From contig NC_080720.1 in assembly GCF_019097595.1 (NCBI RefSeq), forward strand, positions 15,023,352 to 15,087,351: a stretch of DNA of 64,000 bases, given 5' to 3'. This DNA is from Hemibagrus wyckioides (lineage: Eukaryota; Chordata; Actinopteri; Siluriformes; Bagridae). How positions within the stretch are numbered: position 1 is the first letter of the stretch; every line of letters begins with the position of its first letter. This document shows positions 12,335 through 23,569 of the stretch, piece by piece. A model generated the notes under the pieces. The model had not been told where the DNA came from and ran no database searches. It saw nothing but the letters and a program-made list of their open reading frames with translations. A program made the position numbers and the translations under genes.

Positions 12335-12412
12335 TCTTTGGAGTCTGGTTCCTCTCAAGGTTTCTTCCTCATATCATCTACTTGTCACCGTTGCCTCTGG
12401 CATTTGAAGTCA
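12335..12412 (+). repeat. L2/Maui-like LINE 3' UTR fragment
   Basis: GAGTCTGGTTCCTCTCAAGG then TTTCTTCCTCATATCATC and CACCGTTGCCTC repeat the sequence of the fuller copy at 23,940-24,050. Confidence 0.7.
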
Positions 12413-12479
12413 CATTGGAATAGTTGGTGAAATTCTTCTCACAGACTGAACCAATGAAAATAATATGTCTCTCTCCAAC

Positions 12480-12740
12480 TTACTTTTAGTAACTGCTTTA
12501 TCCTGGTCGGGTGCTGATGGATCCGGAGCATGTTCCTGGGAGCGTTAGGTGTGAGGTGGGAAGCCACACCGTCACAGGATACCATGGACACACATTCACA
12601 CCTTGAGCCAATTATCGTAGCCAATCCACCTACTGGCATGTTTTCATAAAGTGGGAGAATACACAGGAAACCCATGTAGACAGGTTGCGTGTGTGTGTCT
12701 GTGGGGGTGTTATGGACAGCTCAGGCTTGAAGCCGGCAAC
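12480..12740 (-). repeat. SINE-like interspersed repeat, reversed
   Basis: Contains the recurring words TTTATCCTGGTCGGG, GGGTGTGAGG and CACACACATTCACACC-like, GAGAATACACAGGAAACCC and GGGTGTTATGG. They are the reverse of the repeat seen at 26,150 and 56,440. Confidence 0.6.
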
Positions 12741-12805
12741 CCTAGAGGTGTGATATGGCAAAGCTACCGCTTATCTGTACACAACTATACAAACAACCAA
12801 TTTTT

Positions 12806-13019
12806 TTTTCCCTAGCGTTTTGTCCCACACGATGGCAGGGTCCGCTGTTTTTGTGGCGGATCATTTCATCCACATTATTTTGGCGCAGGTTTTACGCCGG
12901 ATGCCCTTCCTGTCGCAACCCTCCCATTTTTATCCGGGCTGGGCCGGTGCCCTGCCCGGGAATCGAACCCGGGCCGCGGCAATGAGAGCGTGGGATCCTG
13001 CCGCTGGACCACCAGGGCC
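12806..13019 (-). mobile_element. tRNA-Glu-derived SINE
   Basis: On the minus strand the 5' end (13,019 to about 12,947) reads like a tRNA-Glu gene. It has an A box near TGGTCCAGCGGCAGGAT and a B box GGTTCGATTCC inside CCCGGGTTCGATTCCCGGG. A 3' tail follows (GGGTTGCGACAGGAAGGGCA, TCCGGCGTAAAACCTG, GATCCGCCACAAA) that matches the LINE tails at 5,375 and 34,343. The degraded anticodon arm and lack of a tRNA end make it a SINE, not a functional tRNA. Confidence 0.85.
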
Positions 13020-13542
13020 TATACAAACAGCCAATATCAACAAAAAAAACTCTGGTCTCTGTAGCACCCAACTTTCATCAGAAAAAAAGGAGAGAACAAA
13101 TGATATGGACCAATACCATCCACGCAAGCTTCTTATCTGTCAATCATTCAGTCTGTCAAAACAGAAACCTTCTCAGGTATTCTAGCCTAGGCAACACATC
13201 CGTGTGTACCAGGGCTATGAATTTGGAAAGAACACTGAAAGTAGGAGTTGTGTTTGAATTTTAAAATAGATGTTTCCCTTAAAATGTCTCTATGCTTAGC
13301 CTAAGGATAAAAAGCCTTTTCCTCCCTGAAGTGCAAGTTAGGGAGTACTGGCTGGAGGAAAATATTGGGTTCTTGATATAAAAGAGCAGTAAAATGAGCG
13401 GCGGCTGGTCGTGATATTAAATAGAAGACTAAATTATAATATCTATCGAAAGCTCCACAGTGAAACTGAGACCTGAGCAATTCATTATAGCACAAGCTCT
13501 CAGTGATGGCATAAGTATTATGTAGGGCAAAGTATCACACAT

Positions 13543-13574
<32 letters not shown>

Positions 13575-15039
13575 GGCAGATGTTTTCATGATCCCCCCCC
13601 CCTTTTTTTTGCAAAAGTCTCTAATGCCCTACTTCATGCTGTGTTTCCTCCTAAAATCAAACACAGAAAACTTGTCATTCCAAACTAATCTAAAAAACAA
13701 ACAAACAAAAAAAAAACACTTCTAGTCATCTGTCGTCTGTCCTTTTGTGTATTTTGACTGGACAATGTGTACTTAGTCTATTTATCTTAGTCTTCTACAT
13801 TTGTCACCTCACATATATTCCTTACATGCATTTATTATTTCACATGCACCTCTTTAATCACTGCTGAAGATGTGTTTCGGGGGTCACAGCAAAGCTGGCT
13901 AAAAATATCAGCACAAATAGGGAGGTGTTACACTCCTAACTATTTACTAATTACAGGACATGACTGGGCTGGAAAGAAATCAGTCCCAGATTCACTTCTT
14001 CATACCATTCATGAACACCGGTGATGCTGTTGCACTTGGTTCCACAACAGACCCAAATGATCCGCCTTAATGCACTGAAAAACTGCAAATAATCTGATGT
14101 GGATCCCATGATCATAAGGTGGATAATAAAACCTTTAGATGGCAGGAAGTATAAATAGCTGAAGCAACTTTACACCTGCAGAGTTGTAGTGTACTGAGAA
14201 AGGCTTCGGGATAAAACCAGCAGCTTCTCAGACGGATTTCTCTCTTCCGTTTGCTCGAGGTGTGCTGCCTTTCTGTGTTTCCCCCTGCCTTCCTTTGACC
14301 TGGCAGCCAGTTACAGTTAATGCCAGAGAGACTAATAGAAGAAATGTGTGATGTGTAAAGGAGTGGGAGGAACAGGGTGAATGTGAGAGAGGGAAAGATA
14401 TGGACTGGACTGAGTAGGACTTCCTGATTTCCTATCATGGAAGTAAAGATGTGTGTTGAATACTAATTGAACCAAACTCAACCTTAACACGACAGGATGC
14501 CAGGAAAGGTTCTGACTCTCGCTGTCATGTAAGTATCTCTCCTCCTCTTGTGCTGTCTCACTGGGTGGCAGTCTGACAGGGTGATATGTGTACGCTCTCC
14601 ATCAAACTGCTCCACCTGACTGTCCACCAAAAGAAATAAATAAAATAAATACACAATAAGGCCTCAAGAGAAACCAAAAACTAAATCAGTGGCAATAATG
14701 TGACTCGGTCTATACCACAGATGCTTTATTACACAACGGTCCTTGGTACTGAAACCTTTAACCACTGTTCTTGATTATTCTTGCATCCTTTTTAATCAAT
14801 ATTTAAAAACATATATAATAAAAAAAGTTTGCTTCAGACTTGAAGATCATGTGCATTTCTGCAGTTATACACAAACTGACCATTACACAAAACTCCCCAT
14901 GTTTAATTCAACAAATGAAATATCAGAAGATAGGCAGGTGGAATCTGATTGATTCATGAGCTGAAAAGTGTAGGAGTTTCCAAGAAAGTGCACAGGTAAG
15001 CTGAAAAAGAATGCGCATCTCATCTTCAGGGAGGAATTA
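13020..15039. other. No gene seen
   Basis: Apart from the CA run at 13,546, nothing recognisable. The minus-strand frame of 108 codons near 14,112-14,438 has no family resemblance. Confidence 0.6.
13546..13573. repeat. CA dinucleotide microsatellite
   Basis: Uninterrupted AC run, followed 20 bases later by a C10-T8 homopolymer pair at about 13,593-13,610. Confidence 0.93.
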
Positions 15040-15480
15040 AACAAAATGACACTGCGCACATCTGAAAAGCTTTCCCAAGTTAATTCATTCATCTGCACTA
15101 ATCGCTTTATACTGGTGAGAGTCGTGGTGGAGGTCATGAGTAAGTGTAAGGCAGGAATATACCGTGGATGTTATGAGAGTCCACTACAGGGCACCACACA
15201 CACACACACACACAAACACAGACACACACACAGACACAGATAAACATGCACATAGCAACTAACAGAGATACATACACACACAAACACACATATACATACA
15301 GATACACACACACAAACAGAGATACATACACACACAAACACAGAGATACACAGACACAAACAGAGATACATACAGACACACACACAGAGATACACACACA
15401 CACACGAGCAATTTAGAATCACCACTAACCCAAGCTCTGGATGGAATTGTAGACACTGGGGTTGTGAAGTGGCAAAGCTA
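15040..15480. repeat. Interspersed repeat split by a large CA-rich satellite
   Basis: The flanks (TGCACTAATCGCTTTATACTG and GAGCAATTTAGAATCACCAC) are parts of the common SINE-like family. The middle (15,198-15,405) is an imperfect array of CACACA/GATACA/AACACA units. The cysteine- and valine-rich reading frames it produces are artefacts. Confidence 0.7.
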
Positions 15481-16275
15481 CCGACTGCAACACACTAGAA
15501 TAGCTTTAATGTCATTTGCTTCGTAAGTGTGATATCAAAGTTCTGTGTTCACATTTATCTAATGCAGCTTTCCTCCAAATATATATATACTGCTGTTATT
15601 TATGTATTGTTATGGACTTATTATTGGTCACTCTGCTCCGTCTGTTTTCAGGAAGGTGAGGTTTAAATGTTTTAAAGACTTATTATCTGAGACTTCTGAG
15701 TAGAGTATGTCACTATTTATACCCATGACCTTACACTATTTTCCATTTTTTTATTTGATCCTTTCATTTCTGTCATCCCCACCATCTTATTTCAGATGAC
15801 CAACAATCCAACCATGACCTGCCATCTGTCCATTTACACACCCCCACAACACGCACACACACAAACACATGCATAAACAAACAAGAACACACACACCACA
15901 CCAGCACTTTGTCTCTTTGAGCAAGTCTGCTCCACAGTGTGCATGTGCGTGTGGGTTCTCACTTTTACTATTATTCATCATGTTCAGTCCACCCTCAGAC
16001 TGTCAGCAGATTGAGAAGAATGAGGCTGGGTTTACTGGAGTGGGGAAGATTACAGGCAAGAAAGGAGCAGTGATGCACAGGAGTATGAAGCAGCAGGAGG
16101 CAAAATAAAGAAAAGGAGGAGGACAGAGCAGTAAAAGAAGAGATTGTTGATGAAGGGATAAAAGGAAGATGAACAACTGTGTCTGATCTGAGAGCGCTCC
16201 AATGTTTAAACCAGAACCCTCATTAAACCCTTCCACCTCCCTGACCAACTGAAGATATGCTGGCATTAAACAGAC

Positions 16276-16727
16276 TGTCAGGAACAGCTGGACAGTTCCC
16301 TGCCAGGCCCAGAGAGGGCGCTGGCAGGTGAACCTTGGAAGCCTGCTTCTTTGTGTGTCTTTTGTTACGCCCTTCCTATTGTTCCTATCCTGATTGTCAC
16401 CTGTATCCCATTAGCCCTAATGTCTACCCCTATAAATAGGGATCCTTGTGTTCGTGTCCTTGTCCATGATTGTTATCTGTACCGTGGTTTCTGTTGGGGT
16501 TTTGTTTGCTAGGTTCCATGTCCAAGCTAAGGTCTAGGTTTTGTTTAGTTAACCACGCCATGTCTAGTGTTACGTTTGTTTCCCTATGTCGCGTCTTAAA
16601 TGTAATAAAAGCAGTGCTTCGCTGAATCCTGCACATGGGTCTCATTACACCGTGTGCTGGCGTGCGCACACACACCACGGGCGTCTGGGGTCGAGCCCCG
16701 CATAGGGCGGGGGTCCCAGACGTTACA
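16276..16727 (+). mobile_element. Solo LTR (Ty3/gypsy-like) with 5-base target duplication
   Basis: A 452-base unit starts TGTCAGGAACAG and ends CCCAGACGTTACA (TGT...ACA ends), flanked on both sides by CAGAC (16,271-16,275 and 16,728-16,732). Inside it are a TATA box (TATAAATA near 16,431) and an AATAAA polyadenylation signal near 16,604, in the order expected of U3-R-U5. No internal retroviral sequence adjoins it. The family is inferred from general form. Confidence 0.85.
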
Positions 16728-16767
16728 CAGACACGCCCACTACTGCAGAGCTGGACGAGGAAAAAAA

Positions 16768-16980
16768 TACTACTACTACTGATACTATTACTAATTATAA
16801 TAATAATAATAACAATTATAACTAATTATAAACAGTACAATTAAATATTTTTCAAAAATATTATTTAAAATAATAAATAAAAAATAAATACAATTTAACA
16901 GTATTTAAAATAATAAAAAAAAGTATTAAACAATTAAAAATTAAAGTAATTAAATTAATTAAAATTAATAAACATGTTTC
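16768..16980. repeat. AT-rich TAC/TAA low-complexity tract
   Basis: TACTACTAC, then TAATAATAA and AAATTAAAA stretches. No coding or structured signal. Confidence 0.85.
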
Positions 16981-17288
16981 AGTGTATAAGACATTTTGAA
17001 TAAAGATGAGCAAATATCTTCCAGTGTATTTACAACCAAATCTCTGTCTACTACACTGTTTACTATGGACAACATCTGACACCCTTCCCTTATCAGATAA
17101 CTTGTGGTCAAACTCCTTTATAATGGATTTTCTAATGCTGCATTCACACAAGTATGTGTCTATCCAATTTTTATCTCATTTCCTCTGATTGCAGATGACA
17201 TAAGATGTAAGGTGTGGCATTGGAATTGACCACTCCGGAGCTGTTGCATGTGGAAGTTATATGTCTTTGTGTCAGTTTTTTCTTTAAA

Positions 17289-17503
17289 ATGGTCCGTTCG
17301 TGTGTGTACCCTGGATATTTAGATTGTTTTAAACCTAAAAGATTACATCTGCTTGGAAATAACTGCTCACAAATTTCCTTTAAAAAAAATCCTGAGGGAT
17401 TGAAGCTGTAGTTGCTCACTCTGCACTTTGATATCAACACACCCATACATTCCATTAGTGAAGAGCGTTTGCACTTCCTTGGTCTTTGCATGTTCGCTTT
17501 GTA
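17289..17503 (+). pseudogene. THAP zinc-finger domain relic
   Basis: The frame starts MVRSCVYPGYLDCFKPKRLH and continues NPEGLKL, a TAG at 17,409-17,411, then HFDINTPIHSISEER and LCMFAL. This resembles THAP domains (start M-V-R-x-C-V-Y-P-G-C, then ...LKLWL..L..D..TPI). The second zinc-ligand Cys is Tyr here, and the TAG falls exactly where the conserved Trp should be. It is a dead relic of a THAP gene or a P/Harbinger-type transposon exon. Confidence 0.6.
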
Positions 17504-17699
17504 AAAACTGGGTCTGTAGTTCCGCCTACGTCACGCATGACCTTTCGACGTGATTATGTAGTACAATTTTTTTCTAACAATATTACATTTTTCTAAGAAA
17601 ATGACAGATCGTTTGGCTAAATAAGGGTCCTTCTTCCTCGGCTGGGATCATTTAGAGCCATTTGAAGCTGCATTTAAACTGCATTCTGGAAGTTCAAAC

Positions 17700-17815
17700 T
17701 CGTGGGCACCATTAAAGTCCACTATATGGAGAAAAATGTTTTCCACAAAAAACATAATTTCTTTATGACTGAAGAAAGAAAGACATGAACATCTTGGATG
17801 ACAAGGGGGTGAGAA
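17700..17815 (+). repeat. Dispersed fish repeat
   Basis: The stretch GTGGGCACCATTAAAGTCC, GAAAAATGTTTTCC and AAAGAAAGACATGAACATCT then GGATGACAAGGGGGTGAG is a sequence I recognise as recurring widely in cyprinid and catfish DNA, usually as a DNA-transposon piece. It lies about 200 bases downstream of the THAP relic and may be part of the same element. Confidence 0.5.
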
Positions 17816-17928
17816 AATTATTTGTATTCTCAATTCTATGCAAACTGAGGATGATGCACAAATTCAGTCGACTGGCTCAGGTGCTCTGTTTTCAGGACCT
17901 GTGTTTAGTCTTCCACCCAATTTACAGC

Positions 17929-17931
<3 letters not shown>

Positions 17932-17976
<45 letters not shown>
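17932..17976. repeat. CA then TA dinucleotide microsatellite
   Basis: ACACAC run passing directly into TATATA. Confidence 0.93.
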
Positions 17977-19159
17977 CTTAAGCAAAACATATTTTTGGAG
18001 AATGATTTCATCAATAAAATTAAATAAACCGTATTTTATTGTTTATTAATGGAATTCAGCAGCTGCCCTTAGCCTTCCTTTATAAACAGGTTTCAAACAA
18101 CAGGATTTCTTTCACGTTTACTGTAGCAAAAGACAAAGTAGAAATAAAAATTAGATTGAAAAACTCTGCTTTACTATAAATTGATGCTTTAACACCACTT
18201 TACTCACAAAGGCTGAGCTTTTGTCATAAATCTTTCTATAAAAACATCCCAGACTACACACCCACACAGTTGCACACACAAACACACACACACAAACACA
18301 CAAGTCTTTCCATTTTTATTAATCTGCTGCACTCCCTCTACAGAAACACTGCATGTGTACTACCTACACACACACACACACCCATATCACCACAATCTGA
18401 TCTTCCTCCGCTTCCTGCTATGGCTATGTAACTATTGCACTGACCTCAGTGAGCAATCCAGCACACCAGGTAGGCCAAAAAGCACCTGTGTATGGTGTAG
18501 TAGTCACAGCAAGGCTAAATCCTGGGGAAAAGTGTCAGGAGAAAAGAGCAGTAGGGACAGAGACTGGAGAACACATTGCTTTCTGCACTCTTACATCATG
18601 TGGACAGGCTGCTGTCTGGGGAACTGTTATGTAACAGGACAGAGGCCTGCTGCTGCTGCTGTTGTTGATGCTGCTGTGTGATCAGAGTTCCTCTACAAAC
18701 AGCCACTCATAAATAAGAGGCTGAAATATTGATACTGATACACTGTGTTCAAATATCACTTCAATTATAAAGAATTCGAATGAAATAATAATAATGATTT
18801 GAGTTTAGTCCTACACAGCATCTCCAGTGTATTTCCCTCAGCTGACTAATGCATAGAAAAGACCAGGTTTAGAAAGAGGACATCCTCTGACTACGTATTT
18901 AGTTTTGATTACGCTCTGACTGTGCGTTTTCCACAGACAGATGGCGACGCCCACACACAGGAATACAACATGCATACCAACTCTGCCAAGCCGGCCTCAC
19001 CTTCACTGTGGGATGTGACTGTTGCTGCTTGCAGAGACATATGGAGCTTCGTGTGGAGTCATCACTGCACAGAATGCATGCGAGTAGCACAGCAGAATCA
19101 GCTGTGTTCATGCCAGTTCACTAGAGCCTGATCTGTATTTAGTGTTTATATAATAATAT
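17977..19159. other. No gene seen
   Basis: Holds CA repeats (18,270-18,303 and 18,362-18,382) and a CTG/TGC run near 18,650. No recognisable exon. Confidence 0.6.
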
Positions 19160-19310
19160 AACGGGAGGCACAGTGGCTTGGCAATAGCTTGGCGATAGGC
19201 ACTCCATCCAGGATGTCCCCCGCCTTGTGCCCTGAGTCCCCTGAGACAGATTTCTATCCCTATTACTCTGTGTGGGATACGTGGTACAGAAGATGGAAGG
19301 ATGGATAATA
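19160..19310 (+). repeat. SINE-like interspersed repeat, 5'-truncated
   Basis: Carries GGGAGGCACAGTGGCTTGG then GGCACTCCATCCAGGATGT and CCTTGTGCCCTGAGTCCCC, words shared with the copies at 54,900 and 56,600. Confidence 0.65.
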
Positions 19311-19379
19311 ACGTATTGATGTATAGTGCTCTTACTGAAGTGAGAGTACTAAGAACACCTTTTTACTACTAACTATATT

Positions 19380-19600
19380 TACACTCATTGACCGCTATAT
19401 TAGAACCTGCACATTCATGCAATTCTCCAATCAGCTAATCATGTGTCACAATCCAAATCATGCAATTACCAGATTCATTCCAATTGCTGCTCATGTGCAG
19501 AAGCATCACAGGCATTTTGACAGGCATTATATGATTAAGCCACAGAGACATTTTTCTCCAGCTTCTGTCTATAAAGCTAGCATGACAGACATTCCCTCAT
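19380..19600 (+). mobile_element. Tc1/mariner-type fragment
   Basis: Begins ACACTCATTGACCGCTATAT TAGAACCTG, then CATTCATGCAATTCTCCAAT CAGC. It resembles the terminal region of a common fish mariner-like element (TCACTGACCACTTTATTAGG). No transposase frame. Confidence 0.55.
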
Positions 19601-20214
19601 GCTAACGATAGGTATCATAAATTACTTGTAGGTCATTACATGTTGGTCATACTGAAGAAATGAAGTGTCAAATCCACAAATGACATTTACCAAACTTCAC
19701 CAGCACTAAATACAATATCAAGAACATTAACTATCAAGAAATAAGCTAAAGAGAAGCTAAGCTGTAGTAAATAGTAGACTTAACTGTAAACTCACTCATC
19801 CTGCAGCTTAGCTTTTAACCTTTACATAAATTTAATCATAAAATCAACACACACATTACAAGAGCTTTCAACTGTTGCAATCTATTCCTTGTTGTTTTTC
19901 TGTTCACTCTTATGAAACCATTGATTTTTGCAGTCAAATGTTCCAGTGCACTCGCCTTATATCTTCTCTAAATTCAATTCAAGTCTTACCCCGCAAATAT
20001 AATACCTTCAAGAAGGTGGTGTTTTCAACATGCAATGAGGCATCTGTCTTTTCATATCTACTGTATGTGGTAAACATTTAGCTAATGCTCCCAGAAGGAC
20101 AGAATAGAAACATTTGTTACAGGGTATAGACGGGGAAGCTGGTATGACCTACCCTTATTAGAAATCACACAACTATCCCTCAAGCACACTTACCTTTCCA
20201 TTCCGAGTCCCCTA

Positions 20215-20345
20215 CATTTGTTTATTTTATTGTTCTTTTAATACCAAGCCAGTATAAATGGCTATTTTCATTGTGGGACCAAAGGTACGTAACACAAGAT
20301 ATTTTAGTATTTCTTGTAATATTGCAACAATAGGCTCTTACAATA
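20215..20345 (+). repeat. Unclassified repeat, copy 1 of 2
   Basis: Shares ACCAAGCCAG, AATGGCTATTTTCAT, GGACCAAAGGTA and TTCTTG.AATATT, in the same order and spacing, with 30,945-31,085. I do not recognise the family. Confidence 0.6.
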
Positions 20346-20905
20346 TTTCAACTGTGTCTCATCAACAGCAATTATATGACATCCTTCACTTTAATACTCA
20401 GTAAGAACTACAGGATTTTTAGTGATGAGGCATTTTTGAAGATTCCTAAATACGTATTTTCTGAGTAAAAGCTTAACAGTCATTCTTGTTTTACAGAGAT
20501 CACATGATAGGGGTTCTTCACTATTAAGTAGAAAAGCTTGAGTGTCCAATACAGCATCTTGTGTATAAGGTCTGATCATGTATATGGATTCAGGGGGGAA
20601 GTTGAGGAATTGTCTGTGTATTGAGAACCTATTTTTGCTTCCCCTCAGTGTTAAACACACACTTACAAACATTTATATAAACTCGTACATGCCAGGTACT
20701 GAGTACTGAGTGCTATGTGTAAAACATGGGTCAACAGGGTTGTGGGGAAAATTGTTCAGTCCTCAGACAAAAGGCCTGAGGTAACACTCCCATTTATTTC
20801 CTGTACTGTTCTCTTATGTATCTATTTATTGTACAGCATTTAAATAATCCAAAATGTATATACTGTCTGTAAGGAAAGATTACAATTATTTAGGCCATCA
20901 CTTAC

Positions 20906-21127
20906 TGTGATGTAGCTGTGGAGCTCAGGGAAGACTCTGTACGCCCCACAGATGGGGGACAGCATGCATCGGTTAGGGAAAGAGGAAGTCACAGCACAGG
21001 AGATCTCTGGGAAGGAGATGACCCGAAATCCAAACTTCTCATACAGACGCTGCAATTCTTCATCCGGTTTTTCTTCGTCCTGGCTCAGAATACTCCCCAC
21101 TGCATAGCGAAAACAATCACCTTCAGC
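20906..21127 (-). CDS. tex264: TEX264 exon 2
   Basis: It encodes 74 residues, AEGDCFRYAVGSILSQDEEK, PDEELQRLYEKFGFRVISFP and onward to PELHSYIT. These match the human CAVGSILSEGEE, LYQKFGFKVFSFP, ATFP and TYIKE segments from memory. Acceptor TTTTTCAG and donor GTAAGT are near consensus, and phase 0 joins exon 1 directly. The exon covers part of the GyrI-like domain. Exon 3 (expected to encode the conserved block around IHFMCPLARQGDFYVPE) was searched for by eye on the minus strand down to position 1 and not seen. Confidence 0.95.
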
Positions 21128-21207
21128 CTGAAAAAGACAATGTAAGAGAGACGGAGTGAGCTACAGACTTACCTGCATTTATTCAATAGAAGAAATAAAT
21201 GCTGTAT

Positions 21208-22610
21208 ATACACAGTGGAGAGAAAAAGTCTACAAACTTCTGTTAAAAAGTCAGGGTTTTATGATGTTCAAAAAAATTGAAATCAAGATGAATCATTTCA
21301 GAATCAGAAACATTTCAGGGAAAAATAATTTTTTTTAAATGTTATAATAACCTGGTTGCATAAGTGTTCACAGCTTTATGTGTCACTTTTTAGAAAAATC
21401 GAAGTTCAAATGAATAACAAATGTCACACAATTTGTCCATATATATCCTAACACTGTACACCCTCTCAAAAAAGCTACCACAACACAAACCTTCTTTCCA
21501 GTTTTTTTATTAACACCCTGTACAACAACACCAAATAACATGCAGTCATACATATACTTGCTGCTGTTCCACTCGTCTGTGCCGCGGTCTGACTTTCTGC
21601 TGCCTCGTTGGGGCAGTAAATCAATAGGTGAACCCGAAGATTTGTTGTCATGGAGGTCTAAGACAACTGTTTTTTTACAACGAGCTTTACCTTTGACAAT
21701 GACTTTGCCATCCATGGTGTAGAACCCAAAATACTTCCACACGCTGCTTTTTAGATGATCTGAGGTCGCAATTGTCCGCTCAGTGAAGCTCAGCTACTTG
21801 CTGTTTTTTCCATTTTCATATCATTAGCTTAATTTACTGATGGCTCAAGACTACCTTCAAAGCTTTTAGGGTGCCCACTGCTGGATCAGATGCTAAACAA
21901 AAATTTTAAAGCTGTCTAATGTGCTTAGGCTGCACAGTAATATTTGTATTGGCATATTATAACTCAAATATGATTTTTTCACGTCATGTTCAAACAGATG
22001 TTCGAATGTCAGTTAAAAAGTGACAGCCCTATTCAGAATGAACCAATCACATTCAGTCTCATATTCAATAATAATTACCATACAGCTGTCATCTGTAGAA
22101 TTATTTTGATTAACCCCAGAAAAGATCAGCTGTTCCTGTAGGATTTTCTTTACATTTTCTTGGTTTCATCTAACATGGTCCAAAAAGAGCTTAACAAAGC
22201 CTGTACGCTGTCTCTCTTGGTGAAAGTTATTGATCAGGAGACGGATATAAAAGAAAACATTAGATGTACCATGGAACACCATAGGCCATCATCAACAAAT
22301 AGAGAAAATGGAGCACCACAGTGACCTCACCAAGAAGAGGACATCCATCCAAAATGTTTTAAAGGACTCAACAAAAACTTATCACAGAGGCAGCCAAGAA
22401 ACCTACAGCAACACTACAGGAATATCTGACAAGTAATGATTACTCTCTGTACTTGACAACAATCTGTCTTATTCTTCACATGCCTGGGCTATTGAGTAGA
22501 CAGAAGCCCTTTCTTACAAAAATCATCGAAGATCAATTGAACTACACCAAACTATGTTGGTAAAAGTCTGTTGAGACCAATTCCAAAAGGTATAATAGTT
22601 CCATATGTAT
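21208..22610 (+). pseudogene. Tc1-like transposon relic interrupted by a hAT fragment
   Basis: The left end (21,211) reads CACAGTGGAGAGAAAAAGTC TACAAA, a known type of fish Tc1 terminal repeat. Coding debris resumes at about 22,020: AATGAACCAATCACATTCAG, GGAACACCATAGGCCATCAT, then frames reading LTTICLILHMPGL and RQKPFLTK, matching the N-terminal half of a Tc1 transposase. About 600 foreign bases split it. Frameshifts and stops throughout, and the 3' half is missing. Confidence 0.8.
21383..21830 (-). pseudogene. hAT/ZBED transposase N-terminus fragment nested in Tc1
   Basis: Minus-strand frame: TSDHLKSSVWKYFGFYTMDG then KVIVKGKARCKK. The VWKYFGFYTxDGK motif opens the BED zinc finger of hAT-type (ZBED-like) proteins. 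The finger is incomplete because the second Cys-x-x-Cys part is replaced by unrelated sequence. It sits inside the Tc1 relic in the opposite orientation. Confidence 0.7.
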
Positions 22611-23569
22611 TAACAAACAATAAAAGGATTTATGATCAACAAGTCTTCATCTTACTATGCTTCTTTTCGAAATCCAATTTGTGCCTTAAATGTTTTTTTT
22701 TTTTTTAGCTAGTAGCTTAAAACACATGTTAAATTCTAGACTAATACAGCAATTTCACAGGGGTGTGATATATTCACAAGCCCTACAGACAGTATTAACC
22801 ATTCTAACCATGTCTTAATCCACTCTGCTGGACTAATCTGGTTATTTCTACATGAGCTAATTAGCTTTAATGCAGTGTTTTAAACATCTGCTTTAGAACC
22901 GATGGTGGGGGAAAAGAAATGAACAGATCGAAGAGCTTCATTTGTTTGAATTCTTCAGGCAAGCAAGCACTCTATGTCCTAACCTGGACCTTTCCTGTAA
23001 TTAACACTAAGGTCAGAATACTGGAGAAACTGGAGAATGATAACCAGCTTAACTAGCTAAAGAGCTGCGTGTAAAATATGGCATTAAATCAGACTCTAGT
23101 CTCACTCTACTCTTACGCCGGCACTATCAAGAATGAAGATAGACAGTGTGCATTTATAACATCTGAGGGCATGTGCTACTGTCACTCCCTTGACTATTTA
23201 TCAAACGGTCCTTGAAGGAAAAAATGTTCCGACAGCAGCAATGAGGAATAGTCAACCGTTCCTTACAGGTGTAACCACTATGGCTTCTCCAACTGCTGGA
23301 CAGATCGTCTTCTCACCAGTGTGACACTGTCACGCTGCACCTTGCAGTGAGTAATTATAGGGAAAGAGTCAGTCAGTGCAGTAAAACAGTAAAAGACACA
23401 GTTCTAGTCGCACCGATAAAGCTGTTCTCACTGTTAAATGCTTATGGTCAGTCGAAGCTAGACACTGCATGTCATTATTTGAACACCTTCTTCACAACTA
23501 AAATAACAAAACGATATTAACATTTCAATTCTCATTTTCATTTTTAATTTCTCTCTTTTTTCTCTCCAT

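Noticed and set aside
12947..13019. tRNA-Glu gene on the minus strand
   Set aside because: A and B boxes are present, but the body continues without a tRNA 3' end into a LINE-type tail, and two decayed sister copies exist. It is a SINE head.
14112..14438. 108-codon minus-strand frame as a possible TEX264 downstream exon
   Set aside because: No resemblance to the conserved TEX264 blocks expected after exon 2 and no consistent splice phase.
15134..15456. Cys/Val-rich minus-strand frames, possible secreted peptide
   Set aside because: They are translations of the imperfect CA satellite in three frames.
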